Assembly: GCA_007922305.1 (NCBI GenBank)
Contig: ML677334.1
Coordinates: 18,092,969 to 18,156,968, forward strand
DNA: 64,000 nt
Direction of reading: 5' to 3'
Origin: Dermatemys mawii
Taxonomy: Eukaryota > Chordata > Testudines > Dermatemydidae
Below are positions 62,898-64,000 of this stretch, in pieces. The notes under the pieces were generated by a model that had not been told where the DNA came from, did no database searches, and saw nothing but the letters and a program-made list of their open reading frames with translations. The translations under genes and the position numbers were made by a program. Within the stretch, counting starts at the first letter, position 1. The number at the start of each line of letters is the position of its first letter.

Positions 62898-63674
62898 GCC
62901 CTGATCCAGCAAAGCATTTAAGCATGTGCTTAACTTTAAGCAAATGAGCAGTGCCACTGAAATCAATGAGGATGCTCACGTGCTTAGGGTGACCAGATCA
63001 CAGGACTAAAATAGCGGGACACACTGGTGCCCCGCCCCTAGTCCACCCCCACTCCTCCCAGGCTCCACCCCCACCCTGCCCCAGCTCCCCTCCCCCCTCC
63101 AGCTCTGGGCACAGCCCCACTGCAGGTAAGGGCACCAGGCCCTCCCCGCCTCTCCCCACCCCCAGCTCTGGGGCCAAGCACAGCCCCGCCGCGGGTCAGG
63201 GGCACCTCCTCCCCACAAACTCCGGGCGCAGCCCCACCACAGGCTGGGGACCCAGAGCCCCAGCTCCCATCTGCACCCCAGCTCCCGCCTGCAGCGCCAC
63301 TGCTTACCTGGCGGTTCCGGTCTGGCCCCTAGGGTCAGCAGCCCCATGGGGAGTCTGCAATCCATGTGCTGCACTGGCCAGAAGCACTGGCTCCAGCTGC
63401 CATTGATTGAAAGCTGAAGGGGGGTGTCCATGCCCGCAGCTCCCATTGGCCACAATAGAGCCAGTGCTCCTGGTAAGTGCAGCAGGGACACAGACACCCT
63501 CCTGCCGCTCCTGTGCCTAGGGCCTGCAGGGTCCTAGTGTCCGCCTTTTCCTGGGAGCAGTCTCGAGCAAAAATATCGGGACAAATGGCGTCCCGATTTT
63601 ATCAGGACTTCTGGTCACCCTACACGTGCTTCAAGTAAGACATGTGGGCGAGCACTCAGCTAAATCAAGGCCTT
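62898..63674. mobile_element. foldback element split by a hAT insertion
   Basis: The left arm GCCCTGATCCAGCAAAGC lies before the insertion and the right arm 'agctaaatcaaggcc' after it. Inner arms 'agcatgtgcttaactttaagc' and 'gtgcttcaagtaagacatgtg' pair once the insertion is removed. Confidence 0.7.
62985..63622. mobile_element. hAT non-autonomous element, 638 bp, perfect ends and duplication
   Basis: TAGGGTGACCAGA at the left is exactly inverted as TCTGGTCACCCTA at the right. Both flanks are CACGTGCT (62977-62984 and 63623-63630). The interior is CpG-bearing, GC-rich and loosely repetitive ('agctctgggcacagccccac' units), which explains a 163-codon minus frame that is not a gene. Its ends match the 119-bp MITE at 27499-27617. 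Confidence 0.92.
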
Positions 63675-64000
63675 ACTGTGGAAACACCCAGCAAAATATA
63701 TAACTACAATCGCACCATTAAAGAGAGCGATGTTCACCTCAGGACAGAGGTCCCATAAAGACAAGTGTCTGTTTCCTTATTTTAAGTATGTCATTATAGA
63801 ACCCTAACTTTATTCTTTTATGATTGATATTCCTTGTATACTAAACAAAACACATCTAATGAAGGGTATTTACTCACAGGCAAAGCTTAATTACCAAACC
63901 TTGATTATTCACAAAGCTCTTTCCTCCAAAGCAACAATGTGTTCCTTAATGTGCACTAGCTCGAAAGTCCATCAGTATGAACCCTCATTCATCCAGATTA

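Larger units (their letters stand above)
56640..64000. other. upstream flank of RNF152, no gene seen
   Basis: It holds the LTRs, SINE, foldback and hAT copies listed separately. Stretches at 56.65-57.4, 58.5-60.0, 61.2-61.66 and 61.7-62.9 kb show only AT-rich, unassigned sequence. In human the next gene on this side is PIGN (from memory); none of its exons was recognised. Confidence 0.5.

Noticed and set aside
63006..63497. 163-codon minus frame
   Set aside because: It is internal to the hAT element 62985-63622, Gly/Trp/Arg-rich and repetitive, with no recognisable domain.
1..64000. CRISPR array, prokaryotic operon, phage or toxin system
   Set aside because: Base composition, repeats, splice signals and the RNF152 gene are those of a vertebrate genome; no regularly spaced repeats or operon-like gene clusters are present.

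Overview
This is vertebrate nuclear DNA, almost certainly from a sauropsid and most likely a turtle. The repeat mix points there: many hAT and Harbinger copies with readable target duplications, a Penelope-like element, CR1 tails, MIR-like SINEs and diverged LTRs. The assignment rests on recognising these families, not on a search. The window holds one host protein gene and is otherwise intronic or intergenic.

The gene is RNF152, a lysosomal membrane RING E3 ubiquitin ligase, on the minus strand. Its whole coding sequence is a single 203-codon frame at 8596-9207. A good splice acceptor lies at 9380-9381, so the coding exon should begin at 9379. The only CpG island with host promoter character, about 55380-56300, lies 46 kb upstream. 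It carries a donor-like site, an M-box/CLEAR-type E-box and a CCAAT box in an order that fits minus-strand transcription. I infer it is the RNF152 promoter and non-coding first exon, with one intron of roughly 46.5 kb between. Bases 1-8595 would then be the 3' UTR and downstream flank. Bases 56300-64000 would be the upstream flank.

The intron is a record of nested transposon insertions. The main landmark is a decayed two-gene PIF/Harbinger transposon (about 33.1-37.26 kb) with convergent genes: a DDE nuclease relic on plus and a two-exon Myb/SANT-like protein relic on minus. One hAT element sits inside the nuclease and another in the Myb intron. Other landmarks are a Penelope-like element with GIY-YIG remnants (29.15-29.94 kb), an inverted pair of Penelope 3' tails (31.7-31.9 kb), a solo LTR (38173-38899), a Tigger-like mariner (39088-40057), a hAT inside another hAT (41.56-42.64 kb) and an intact 402-bp hAT MITE (49398-49799).

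The upstream flank has two further LTRs, a 10-N assembly gap (61663-61672) and a hAT element with a perfect 8-bp duplication that splits a foldback element near 63 kb. I saw no tRNA, rRNA, CRISPR or prokaryotic-type system and no convincing second host gene. Most open frames above 60 codons are chance frames or lie inside GC-rich transposon repeats.
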